Below are positions 1-6,805 of a stretch of DNA of 8,980 nucleotides, piece by piece. The translations under genes and the position numbers were made by a program. Within the stretch, counting starts at the first letter, position 1. Every line of letters begins with the position of its first letter. The notes below the pieces were generated by a model. It saw only the letters and a program-made list of their open reading frames with translations, was not told the DNA's origin and did no database searches. Source of the DNA: JARROD01 sp037384225 (GTDB lineage: Bacteria > Pseudomonadota > Gammaproteobacteria > Pseudomonadales > Cellvibrionaceae); NCBI GenBank assembly GCA_037384225.1, contig JARROD010000136.1, forward strand, positions 1-8,980, given 5' to 3'.

Positions 1-1
1 G

Positions 2-544
2 CGCAATGAAGATGTGGAAGGCCAGGGCCTTGAGCTGGAAGTACAGTGGCTGGCAACCGAGCAGTTTATTCTCAGCGCCAACTACACCTACCTGGACAGT
101 GAAATCACCGAGTTCAGCCTCTTTGAGAGTGAAACCGAAGCCGACGATCGCACCGGCGAACCGCAGTCTGCCGCGGCGGAACAGAAATTCAATCTGAGCG
201 CCGAGTATGCCCTGGCGCTGGACAGTACCGGCGAATTGGTATTCCGCCTCGGCTACAGTTACATCGGCGATCGAGAAACCTTCGGATTGGGTGGTGCCAC
301 ACCCCAGGCCCAGGCAATGATCGACAGTTTGAAGGGGGACCTGGACGGCGCCTATAAAAATATCGACGCACGCGTTACCTACCACAGCCCTGCTGACCAG
401 TGGCAGGTTTCCCTCTATGGTCTGAACCTGACCGATGAAGAGTACCTGTACGACCTCGGCGGTATCGCCAGCGGCGTGGGTTTACCCGTGGCCTATCGCG
501 GGCAGCCGCGTCTATTCGGTCTCGAAGCGACGTACAACTTTTAG
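2..544 (+). CDS. TonB-dependent outer-membrane receptor, C-terminal fragment
   Basis: The reading frame is open from the left window edge to a TAG at 542-544, giving about 180 residues of a protein that begins outside the window. The residues alternate polar and aromatic/hydrophobic in beta-strand fashion (for example LSANYTYLDSEI, LVFRLGYSYIGDRETF, DARVTYHSPADQWQVSLYGLNLTDEEY). The chain ends in GQPRLFGLEATYNF, and a C-terminal aromatic residue on the last strand is the usual sorting signal of outer-membrane barrels. The NLTDEEY turn followed by a G-x-PR-x-FGLE-x-x-Y-x-F end is typical of TonB-dependent receptors. Such receptors import scarce or bulky substrates (siderophores, oligosaccharides, aromatics) using TonB energy. 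The plug domain and TonB box are missing, so the substrate cannot be inferred. The cytochrome and flavoenzyme genes follow after 218 bases in the same direction and may share its substrate; that is inference. Confidence 0.87.
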   Translation, partial: RNEDVEGQGLELEVQWLATEQFILSANYTYLDSEITEFSLFESETEADDRTGEPQSAAAEQKFNLSAEYALALDSTGELVFRLGYSYIGDRETFGLGGATPQAQAMIDSLKGDLDGAYKNIDARVTYHSPADQWQVSLYGLNLTDEEYLYDLGGIASGVGLPVAYRGQPRLFGLEATYNF

Positions 545-585
545 TTTTACAGATATACCCAAAGCGTTTGAGATTTAGGTGCACA

Positions 586-618
586 GAGCACGCCCCTTTT
601 TGTCCCTGGGCGTTGCTC
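586..618 (+). other. Hairpin downstream of the receptor gene
   Basis: GAGC-ACGCCC at 586-595 can pair with GGGCGT-(T)-GCTC at 608-618, a 10-bp stem with one bulged T and a 12-base loop. It starts 41 bases after the receptor stop. No T-tract follows the stem, so it is not a classical intrinsic terminator. It may be an RNA 3'-end stabiliser or part of a dispersed intergenic repeat. The structure is seen directly; the role is a guess. Confidence 0.4.
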
Positions 619-645
619 CGTCCAGCCGCTGCTCCAGGCATTCGC

Positions 646-717
646 GGCGCTAGCGCCCTCACATGGGGCCTGCCATGCAGCGTCGTCGTGCCCCCTACTA
701 TTAAAAGAAGGGGGCAC
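646..717 (+). other. Palindrome and second hairpin in the receptor-cytochrome gap
   Basis: A perfect 12-bp palindrome GGCGCTAGCGCC lies at 646-657. A 9-bp perfect stem follows, GTGCCCCCT at 688-696 with AGGGGGCAC at 709-717, around a 12-base A/T-rich loop. With the hairpin at 586-618 this makes the 218-base gap (545-762) unusually structured. I see no convincing gene in the gap: the + frame that runs through it joins the cytochrome frame, but its translation there is arginine/cysteine-rich and does not look like protein. No T-tract follows the stem. The segment may be an intergenic repeat unit or an RNA-level control element upstream of the cytochrome gene. Confidence 0.4.
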
Positions 718-762
718 CAGACTTGCAACCTAGGATTTGAACGTGTTTTCAGAGGTGTTCTT

Positions 763-1122
763 TTGAAAAGACAATCGAAACGGTTCGGAGCGACATCGCT
801 CGCTCTATCCCTCACCTGCCTGTGCACAGGTGGGCTGAAAGCGGCAGAAGACTACACCAAGGAACTTTACACACTCTATTGCCAGAGTTGCCACAGCGTC
901 GATGCCACCGGTGCACCGCAGGCGTTTGTGCCTGACGACTGGGAGCCGCGACTTGAAAAAGGCATGGATCAGACGCTGGAAAACGTCATTGTCGGAATCG
1001 GCAACATGCCGCCCCTGGGTATGTGCATGGAGTGTACGGAGCAGGACCTGCAGGCTCTGATTCACTATATGTCGAACGTCCAACAAACCGGAAACCCAAC
1101 AAACCGGAAAATTGGAAAGTAG
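763..1122 (+). CDS. Periplasmic c-type cytochrome (cytochrome c5-like)
   Basis: A predicted 119-residue exported cytochrome c. I chose the TTG start at 763 because AGAGG at 751-755 sits 7 bases upstream and the protein then begins with an ordinary signal peptide: basic KRQSKR, a hydrophobic stretch to about residue 24, and likely cleavage after LKAA at residue 28. The in-frame upstream extension to 568 has no secretory character. The haem-attachment motif is CQSCH at residues 40-44. Met82 in GNMPPLGM is the probable sixth iron ligand, and Cys88/Cys91 (CMEC) form the extra pair typical of cytochrome c5-type proteins. The ending ALIHYM fits the usual C-terminal helix. The FAD oxidase gene starts 8 bases downstream, so the two are almost surely co-transcribed. 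The likely role is electron acceptor for that flavoenzyme, by loose analogy with flavocytochromes such as p-cresol methylhydroxylase. Confidence 0.85.
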   Translation: MKRQSKRFGATSLALSLTCLCTGGLKAAEDYTKELYTLYCQSCHSVDATGAPQAFVPDDWEPRLEKGMDQTLENVIVGIGNMPPLGMCMECTEQDLQALIHYMSNVQQTGNPTNRKIGK

Positions 1123-1130
1123 GATTCAAT

Positions 1131-2564
1131 ATGGATTTTTCCCGCATAAACCTCAATCGCCGCAACGTTTTGAAAGCCGCAGGCATGGCGGTGGCGGCGG
1201 GTAGCGCCTGGGCTGAAACGTCCGAAGCACAGGCTCAACCTTCAGAACGTAAAAGTCCGCCGCTTAAAAGACGGGTTTTACCCTGGAGCAACTGGTCCGG
1301 CAACCAGGAATGTCTGCCCAGCGTGCGACAAGTGCCACGTAGCGAAGAACAACTGATAGACATAGTAAAAAACACCACTACCCAAGTGCGCTTTGTCGGC
1401 TCCAGCCACAGCTTTTCCGCACTGGTTCCCACTGAGGGCACCCTGATATCCCTGGCGGCATTGCGCGGCGTGGAATCCGTCGACCCCCAATCCGGTGACG
1501 CAGAAATCTGGGGGGGCACACGCCTGGCGCAGATCGGAGACCCCCTGTGGGAGCAGGGGCGGGCACTGATCAACATGCCGGATATCAATACCCAGACACT
1601 GGCCGGAGCGGTCGCCACCTCGACCCATGGCACTGGTGTCAAACTGGGGTCCATGTCCAGTGAAGTATCCCAATTGCGGCTGGTGACTGCGCAGGGGGAA
1701 GTGATTGAGTGCAGCGAAGACCGCGAGACAGACATCTTTCAGGCCGCCCGCACCCACCTCGGCGCACTCGGCGCGGTCAGTAAAATCCGCCTGCGTACAC
1801 GCCCACGCTATTACACGCAGGAACGCTCCTGGATGATGCCGTTGGAAGAAGGGCTTGAACGGGCGGCGCAGCTGCGCGACAAACACCGCCATTTTGAAAT
1901 GTATGCGCTGCCGCACGGTGACTATATTTTAGGCATAACTATCGATGAGGTTGAACTCCCTGCCGCTACCGCCTCAAAAGTCGACACCGAAGAGCACGAA
2001 CGCAGCAACTCCGAAAGTGCGTTTCGCACCGTGGCGAAAATAACCGATTACCTGCCGTTTTTGCGTTCGCCCATCATTAACTACGCCGCCAGCCGGGTAG
2101 AACCGGAACAGCGCGTTGGCCGCAGCTACGAAGTGTTCGGAAATCTACGTGACATGCGTTTCAACGAAATGGAATATTCCGTTCCGGCAGAGCAGGGACC
2201 CGCGTGTTTAAAAGAAATACTCGAAACCATAAAACGGCAGGACATCGACGTTATATTCCCGATCGAATATCGCTACATAAAAGCGGACGATATTTGGCTG
2301 AGCCCGTTTTATCAACAGAATGCCTGTGCAATTAGTTGCCATAACTTTCACGATCGTGACTACAAAAAATATTTTGCCGCGATTGAGCCGATTTTTTGGA
2401 AATATGGGGGACGGCCACACCCGGGTAAAATACACACACTTGGGGTAGCGCAGCTATCGCAGGTATATCCAAAATGGAATGAGTTTCTAGCGGTTCGCAA
2501 AGAACTCGACCCGACAGGAAAGTTTCTCAACCCCTTTATGAAAAAAATCTTCGGGCTTGCCTAA
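1131..2564 (+). CDS. Tat-exported FAD-linked lactone/polyol oxidase (D-arabinono-lactone oxidase family)
   Basis: A 477-residue flavoenzyme. The ATG at 1131 is supported by AGGA at 1121-1124 and by the Tat signal it starts: NRRNVLKAAG at residues 9-18, a hydrophobic stretch, then AWA at 26-28 as a probable cleavage site. The mature N-terminal half is a PCMH-type FAD domain. RFVGSSHSFS contains His93, placed where this family binds FAD covalently; GGTRLAQIGDPLWEQG follows, then STHGTG with His166. The C-terminal half is an ALO-type domain with RPHPGKIH at 428-435 and the common ending ELDPTGKFLNPFM. Family members oxidise aldonolactones or sugar alcohols (L-gulonolactone, D-arabinono-lactone, alditols). 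Export by Tat and the cytochrome gene 8 bases upstream suggest a periplasmic dehydrogenase that passes electrons to cytochrome rather than oxygen; that is inference, and the substrate is unknown. The stop codon lies inside a 17-base repeat (2561-2577). Confidence 0.85.
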   Translation: MDFSRINLNRRNVLKAAGMAVAAGSAWAETSEAQAQPSERKSPPLKRRVLPWSNWSGNQECLPSVRQVPRSEEQLIDIVKNTTTQVRFVGSSHSFSALVPTEGTLISLAALRGVESVDPQSGDAEIWGGTRLAQIGDPLWEQGRALINMPDINTQTLAGAVATSTHGTGVKLGSMSSEVSQLRLVTAQGEVIECSEDRETDIFQAARTHLGALGAVSKIRLRTRPRYYTQERSWMMPLEEGLERAAQLRDKHRHFEMYALPHGDYILGITIDEVELPAATASKVDTEEHERSNSESAFRTVAKITDYLPFLRSPIINYAASRVEPEQRVGRSYEVFGNLRDMRFNEMEYSVPAEQGPACLKEILETIKRQDIDVIFPIEYRYIKADDIWLSPFYQQNACAISCHNFHDRDYKKYFAAIEPIFWKYGGRPHPGKIHTLGVAQLSQVYPKWNEFLAVRKELDPTGKFLNPFMKKIFGLA

Positions 2565-2577
2565 GGAACGTGCACGA
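2561..2577 (+). repeat. 17-base inverted repeat, left copy
   Basis: CTAAGGAACGTGCACGA overlaps the TAA stop (2562-2564) of the flavoenzyme gene. Its exact reverse complement lies at 8543-8559, just after paaD. The core CGTGCACG is itself palindromic. The two copies are about 6 kb apart in opposite orientation, bracketing paaZ to paaD. A dispersed palindromic intergenic repeat is the simplest reading. Confidence 0.55.
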
Positions 2578-2580
2578 CCC

Positions 2581-2693
2581 TAAGGTACTTTTTTCTGCAA
2601 GAACTGTAAAAAGTCAGCCAGGCAGAATCCCTAATGGTCGCCATGGCCAGCTTGCACTATCTTTGCTACGAGCAAGCAGAAAAAAGTACCTTA
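2581..2693. repeat. 113-bp element with 18-bp perfect inverted ends (MITE-like)
   Basis: TAAGGTACTTTTTTCTGC at 2581-2598 is perfectly matched by its reverse complement at 2676-2693. The 77 bases between contain the palindrome GCCATGGC near the centre (2640-2647) and a small TTGCT-ACG-AGCAA hairpin at 2663-2675. Both outer ends are TA, so the unit can be read as 16-bp inverted repeats flanked by a TA target duplication, as with IS630/mariner-type elements. No transposase gene fits inside, so if mobile it would be non-autonomous. It starts 16 bases after the flavoenzyme stop. An alternative is a large hairpin acting at the 3' end of the flavoenzyme transcript. Confidence 0.5.
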
Positions 2694-2853
2694 CCCTCCC
2701 GATCCGGCTACTGGCACGTTTAATAATACCCACTGACTCAACCCTATCGTTGCATAAATTTTCGGTCCAGGACCGCTTCGCTCCTTCTATAGCCGCATTT
2801 TCAGGACCGCGCTCAACAGGCGCTATACACACCCACCAACGTAATACATAAAA

Positions 2854-2881
2854 TTGACTTTTATAAAAATTACCGTATCAT
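2854..2881 (+). promoter_or_regulatory. Probable sigma70-type promoter of the paa operon
   Basis: TTGACT at 2854-2859 (5 of 6 to the -35 consensus) and TATCAT at 2876-2881 (5 of 6 to the -10 consensus) are separated by 16 bases of A/T-rich DNA that includes the palindrome TTTTATAAAA (2859-2868). Transcription would start near 2888, leaving a leader of about 55 bases before paaZ. The octamer CATAAAAT occurs at 2847-2854 and again at 2879-2886, 32 bases apart, touching both promoter elements, so it could be an operator. The remainder of the 2694-2843 stretch holds only CGGTCC-A-GGACCG (2763-2775) as a visible palindrome and no credible gene. Confidence 0.55.
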
Positions 2882-2943
2882 AAAATCGGGTTGCAGAAGC
2901 CCCCCCACAGCCGCCTCACGCCTGAAAATAGGGATGACTTTCA

Positions 2944-5013
2944 ATGAAATCAGCAACAAAAACAGCAATAAAAACAAAAAGTTATATTTGCGGAGAATGG
3001 TTTGAAAGCGCGGGGCCGGGCACTGAGATTCGGCACGCGGTCACAGGCGACCTCATTGCCATTACCAGTAGCGAAGGCATTGATTTTGCCAAAGTACTTG
3101 ACTACGGGCGCCGGCAAGGTGGCGCGGCGTTGCGGGAAATGACCATCCACGAACGCGCCAATGCGCTCAAGCAGCTCGGTAAATACCTGCTGGAAAGAAA
3201 AGAGACGTTCTACACAATGTCCGCCTGCACCGGTGCCACACGGGCCGACAGCTGGGTGGATATCGAAGGTGGTATCGGCACATTGTTCAGCTACTCCAGC
3301 GTCGCACGCCGGGAATTGACCGATGAAACATTTATCGTCGAAGGTGCCCCCGAACGCTTAGCGGCCAATAATACATTTGCCGCACGGCATATACTGGTAC
3401 CGAAACAAGGTGTGTCGGTTCATATCAACGCCTTTAATTTCCCCTGCTGGGGGATGCTCGAGAAAATTGCTCCGAGCCTGGTGGCCGGGGTGCCGGCGGT
3501 GGTCAAACCCGCCACCGATTCCGCCTATCTCGCCGCAGCGATGGTAAAGGAAATAGTCGCCAGCGGCCTGTTGCCCGAAGGCGCTATCCAGCTTATTTGC
3601 GGTCGCGCCGGTGACCTGTTCGATCACCTTACAGAACAGGATGTAGTGACCTTTACAGGTTCCGCCGACACCGGGCAGAGACTGCGAAGCCACCCCAATA
3701 TTATCCGCAAAAGCATACCGTTCAATATGGAAGCCGACTCCCTCAACTGCTGTATTCTGGGGCAAACGGTGAGCCGGGACGATCCCGAATTTGATTTGTT
3801 TATCAAAGAAGTCGCCCGCGAGATGACCTCCAAAGCGGGGCAAAAATGCACGGCCATTCGGCGTATCATTGTGCCCCAAGATAAAATCCAGACGGTGGCT
3901 GAAGCATTGCAGGCACGCCTTGACAAAGTCGTGATGGGGGACCCTGGCGAAGCGGGCGTCAAAATGGGCGCGCTGCTGTGCGCTGCTCAGAAAGCCGCTG
4001 TAGACGCCAATGTCAAGGCGCTGGCCGAACACTGTAAACTGCTGATGGGCGGCGACGATAACTTCACCCTCATGGGCGAAAAGGCGGTAAAAGATGCTTT
4101 TTATCCGCCCACATTATTGCTCTGTGACAACCCGCGGGAAACGATTGCGCCCCACACCATCGAAGCGTTCGGGCCGGTCAGTACACTGATGCCGTATCGC
4201 GATCCCGACGATGCAATCCATATCGCCAGCCTCGGTAAAGGCAGTCTGGTCGGCTCTGTATTTACTCACGATGGCCGTGAGGCGGCAAAGATTATTCTGG
4301 GATGCGCGGCCTATCACGGCCGTATGCTGGTCATCGATCGCGATTGCGCCGGCGAGTCCACCGGACACGGTTCACCCCTGCCGACGCTGGTGCACGGCGG
4401 TCCGGGTCGCGCTGGGGGCGGCGAGGAACTGGGCGGTGTGCGCGCGGTGAAACATTATATGCAGCGCACCTCGATACAGGGGTCACCGAGCGCACTGATG
4501 GCGATTACCCGCGAATATATGGCGGGGGCGAAACGGGTGCATACCGACGTGCACCCATTCAAAAAGTATTTCGATGATCTGCAAATCGGTGAAAGCCTGA
4601 CAACTCACCGCCGCACGGTGACCGAAGCGGATATCGTCAATTTCGGTTGTTTGTCGGGCGATCATTTCTATGCACACTTCGATGAACTGGCGGCGCAAGA
4701 TTCGCTGTTCGGCAAGCGTGTGGCCCATGGGTATTTTGTGATATCCGCGGCGGCGGGGATGTTTGTGGAACCGTCTCCCGGTCCGGTGCTGGCCAACTAT
4801 GGATTGGAAAATCTGCGTTTTATCGAACCTGTAGGCATCGGCGATACGATTCAGGCAAAAATCACGGTCAAACAGAAAATCAGGAAAGCCAGGCGCGAGG
4901 ATGAACCCCAGGCCAGAGGCGTTGTGATCTGGGATGTTGAGGTCAGCAATCAAAACGGCGAGAAGGTGGCGCTGTACGATGTGCTTACGTTGGTGGCGCG
5001 CCGGGAGGATTAA
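2944..5013 (+). CDS. paaZ: Bifunctional oxepin-CoA hydrolase / 3-oxo-5,6-dehydrosuberyl-CoA semialdehyde dehydrogenase
   Basis: A 689-residue two-domain cytoplasmic enzyme, close to the roughly 680 residues of E. coli PaaZ. It hydrolyses oxepin-CoA to open the ring and oxidises the resulting aldehyde with NADP+, feeding beta-oxidation. Residues 1 to about 520 form the aldehyde dehydrogenase: NAFNFP at 162-167, the Glu263 region NMEADSLN, and nucleophile Cys302 in GQKC. The Glu-to-Cys distance of 39 equals that in E. coli PaaZ as I recall it. Residues from about 545 onward form the MaoC-type hydratase, with SGDHFYAH (Asp573, His578) as the catalytic motif and the family-typical GYFVISAAAGMFV and NYGLENLRFIEPV. 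Both active sites look intact. The ATG at 2944 has GGGA at 2931-2934 at a suitable distance. It is the first gene after the predicted promoter; paaG follows after 33 bases. Confidence 0.96.
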   Translation: MKSATKTAIKTKSYICGEWFESAGPGTEIRHAVTGDLIAITSSEGIDFAKVLDYGRRQGGAALREMTIHERANALKQLGKYLLERKETFYTMSACTGATRADSWVDIEGGIGTLFSYSSVARRELTDETFIVEGAPERLAANNTFAARHILVPKQGVSVHINAFNFPCWGMLEKIAPSLVAGVPAVVKPATDSAYLAAAMVKEIVASGLLPEGAIQLICGRAGDLFDHLTEQDVVTFTGSADTGQRLRSHPNIIRKSIPFNMEADSLNCCILGQTVSRDDPEFDLFIKEVAREMTSKAGQKCTAIRRIIVPQDKIQTVAEALQARLDKVVMGDPGEAGVKMGALLCAAQKAAVDANVKALAEHCKLLMGGDDNFTLMGEKAVKDAFYPPTLLLCDNPRETIAPHTIEAFGPVSTLMPYRDPDDAIHIASLGKGSLVGSVFTHDGREAAKIILGCAAYHGRMLVIDRDCAGESTGHGSPLPTLVHGGPGRAGGGEELGGVRAVKHYMQRTSIQGSPSALMAITREYMAGAKRVHTDVHPFKKYFDDLQIGESLTTHRRTVTEADIVNFGCLSGDHFYAHFDELAAQDSLFGKRVAHGYFVISAAAGMFVEPSPGPVLANYGLENLRFIEPVGIGDTIQAKITVKQKIRKARREDEPQARGVVIWDVEVSNQNGEKVALYDVLTLVARRED

Positions 5014-5046
5014 AGTCGCGGTCGCGCGTTGTGGAGGAAAAACCGT

Positions 5047-5838
5047 ATGGCGTACAAAACTATTAAATATGAAGTCAATGTTGGTGTTGCCGTTTTAACC
5101 TTTAACCGCCCCGAAACGCTCAACAGTTTTACAGCGGCGATGCACGAGGAAGTGCAACAGGCAATGAAAGATGCGCGCCGCAATACGGCTGTGCGCTGCC
5201 TGGTCATTACCGGCCAGGGTCGCGGTTTTTGCGCTGGGCAGGATCTCAAAGACCGCTCCGTGACGGCGGGTGACGAGTCCCCTGATCTCGGTGAATCCAT
5301 TGAAAAGTATTACAACCCGCTGGTGCGCGCAATTATGACATTGGAAAAACCAGTGATCTGCGCGGTCAATGGTGTAGCCGCCGGCGCCGGGGCCAGTGTT
5401 GCGCTGGCCTGCGATCTGGTGATCGCGGCGCGCTCGGCGGTATTTGCGCAGGTGTTTTGCAAAATAGGTCTGGTGCCGGACTCCGGCGGCACCTGGAATT
5501 TACCGCGCGCTCTGGGGTTGCCGCGGGCCAAAGGCCTGGCGCTGCTGGGTGAAAAACTGGCGGCGGAAAAGGCGCGGGACTGGGGCATGATATGGCAGTG
5601 TGTCGACGACGATGAATTGATGCCTGAAGCGATGAAACTGGCGAAGCACTTGGCGACTCAGCCGACCAAGGGTTTGGCGGCGATAAAAAAGCTGCTCAAC
5701 GATTCTTTTTCGACGCCGATGCACCAGCAACTGGAACAGGAAAAATACGCGATGCGCGCACTGGGGCAGTCGGCGGATTACCGGGAGGGGGTTGCCGCTT
5801 TTATGGAAAAGCGCAAACCGGAATTTAAAGGTGAGTGA
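5047..5838 (+). CDS. paaG: Ring-1,2-epoxyphenylacetyl-CoA isomerase (oxepin-CoA forming)
   Basis: A 263-residue crotonase-fold enzyme that converts the ring epoxide of phenylacetyl-CoA to oxepin-CoA and also isomerises double bonds later in the pathway. The ATG at 5047 is preferred to an in-frame TTG at 5029 because GGAGG at 5033-5037 lies 9 bases upstream and the product then begins MAYKTIKYEV, as in relatives. Oxyanion-hole segments are RGFCAGQDL (59-67) and the NGVAAGAGASVAL stretch. Asp145 in GLVPDSGGTW sits at the acid/base position of the family. The PDSGGTW, EWGMIWQ-like (DWGMIWQ) and SADYREGV motifs favour PaaG over the hydratase PaaF. The gene lies between paaZ and paaA, with 33- and 7-base gaps, consistent with one transcript. 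Confidence 0.93.
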   Translation: MAYKTIKYEVNVGVAVLTFNRPETLNSFTAAMHEEVQQAMKDARRNTAVRCLVITGQGRGFCAGQDLKDRSVTAGDESPDLGESIEKYYNPLVRAIMTLEKPVICAVNGVAAGAGASVALACDLVIAARSAVFAQVFCKIGLVPDSGGTWNLPRALGLPRAKGLALLGEKLAAEKARDWGMIWQCVDDDELMPEAMKLAKHLATQPTKGLAAIKKLLNDSFSTPMHQQLEQEKYAMRALGQSADYREGVAAFMEKRKPEFKGE

Positions 5839-5845
5839 CTAGACT

Positions 5846-6805
5846 ATGACGACATTTAAACTGGACCCGGCACAGTTGGAAACCGAGTTTCAGCGGCGCG
5901 TGGACGCGGAGCAGAAAATAGAGCCAAAGGACTGGATGCCTGAAGCCTATCGCCAGAACCTGATCCGACAGATTTCCCAGCACGCCCATTCGGAAGTGAT
6001 TGGTATGCAGCCGGAGGGCAACTGGATCAGTCGCGCGCCCACGTTGCGTCGAAAAATGGTGCTGTTGGCCAAGGTGCAGGATGAAGGCGGGCACGGTCTC
6101 TATCTTTACAGCGCGGCGGAAACACTGGGCATCACACGCGAGGAGATGATAGAAGCCCTGCAGTCGGGCAAGGCCAAATACGCCTCCATCTTCAACTATC
6201 CCTCACTGACCTGGGCTGATGTCGGCGCTATTGGCTGGCTCGTCGACGGCGCTGCGATTGTCAATCAAATTTCCCTGCAAAGCACGTCCTACGGCCCTTA
6301 TTCCCGCGCCATGGTGCGCATCTGTAAGGAAGAAAGTTTCCACCAGCGCCAGGGTTACGAGAGCCTGATGGTGCTGGCCTTCGGCAGCCCGGAACAAAAA
6401 GCCATGGCGCAGGACGCCCTCGACCGTTGGTGGTGGCCGTCGCTGATGATGTTCGGCCCCCACGATGGGGAGTCGGCTCACAGCGCCAAGTCTATGCGCT
6501 GGAAAATCAAGCGCAAAAGCAACGACGAACTGCGTCAGGCCTTTGTCGACCAGACCGTGCCCCAGGCGGAGTATCTGGGGCTGACAATTCCCGATCCCGA
6601 ACTGAAGTGGAATGATGAGCGGGGCCACTATGATTTTGGCGAAATAGACTGGGACGAGTTCCAACGGGTAATCAGCGGTGACGGTATGTGCAACCGCCAG
6701 CGCCTGGAACACCACAAGCGAGCGGACGCCGATGGTGAGTGGGTCCGCGCTGCAATGCGCGCTTACGAAGCCAAACAGCGCAGCCGTCGCGTCGAGGTGG
6801 CCTAG
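5846..6805 (+). CDS. paaA: Phenylacetyl-CoA 1,2-epoxidase, catalytic diiron subunit
   Basis: A 319-residue ferritin-like subunit, about ten residues longer than E. coli PaaA. With PaaB, PaaC and the reductase PaaE it inserts one oxygen atom from O2 into the ring of phenylacetyl-CoA. The predicted iron ligands are visible: Glu50 in HAHSEVIGM, Glu80 and His83 in QDEGGH, Asp134 in WLVDGAAIVNQ, and Glu163 and His166 in KEESFH. Other strongly conserved stretches are RAPTLRRK, SSIFNYP-like ASIFNYPSLTWAD, WWWPSLMMFGP and GEIDWDEF. The site QDEGGH differs from the QDEAGH I remember in E. coli by one small residue. The start codon at 5846 uses AGGTGAG at 5829-5835, which lies inside the end of paaG, so translation of the two is probably coupled. 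Confidence 0.97.
   Translation: MTTFKLDPAQLETEFQRRVDAEQKIEPKDWMPEAYRQNLIRQISQHAHSEVIGMQPEGNWISRAPTLRRKMVLLAKVQDEGGHGLYLYSAAETLGITREEMIEALQSGKAKYASIFNYPSLTWADVGAIGWLVDGAAIVNQISLQSTSYGPYSRAMVRICKEESFHQRQGYESLMVLAFGSPEQKAMAQDALDRWWWPSLMMFGPHDGESAHSAKSMRWKIKRKSNDELRQAFVDQTVPQAEYLGLTIPDPELKWNDERGHYDFGEIDWDEFQRVISGDGMCNRQRLEHHKRADADGEWVRAAMRAYEAKQRSRRVEVA

Noticed and set aside
688..719. tRNA-acceptor-like end (stem followed by ACCA)
   Set aside because: The stem encloses only 12 bases, with no room for D, anticodon and T arms, and no T-arm is found nearby.
568..762. N-terminal extension of the cytochrome gene to an upstream start
   Set aside because: The extension is Arg/Cys-rich, covers the hairpin region, and would bury the signal peptide; the TTG at 763 has a well-spaced AGAGG and starts a normal signal sequence.
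375..827. 150-residue open frame on the minus strand
   Set aside because: It overlaps the receptor end, the structured gap and the cytochrome signal sequence, has no recognisable domain and a composition typical of antisense reading of GC-rich DNA.
813..832. CACCTG/CAGGTG inverted repeat enclosing the palindrome CCTGTGCACAGG
   Set aside because: It lies within the signal-peptide codons of the cytochrome gene, is short, and codon constraints explain it well enough.
2763..2775. CGGTCC-A-GGACCG palindrome as an operator of the paa promoter
   Set aside because: It lies about 80 bases upstream of the -35 element and is a single short palindrome; I cannot link it to a known regulator, so it is only mentioned in the promoter entry.
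2570..2851. 93-residue open frame in the gap before paaZ
   Set aside because: It runs through the inverted-repeat element, has no good ribosome binding site, and its translation shows no domain or secretion signal.
4211..4577. Two overlapping + strand open frames inside paaZ
   Set aside because: They are shadows of the aldehyde dehydrogenase domain, whose frame is uninterrupted with conserved motifs on both sides.
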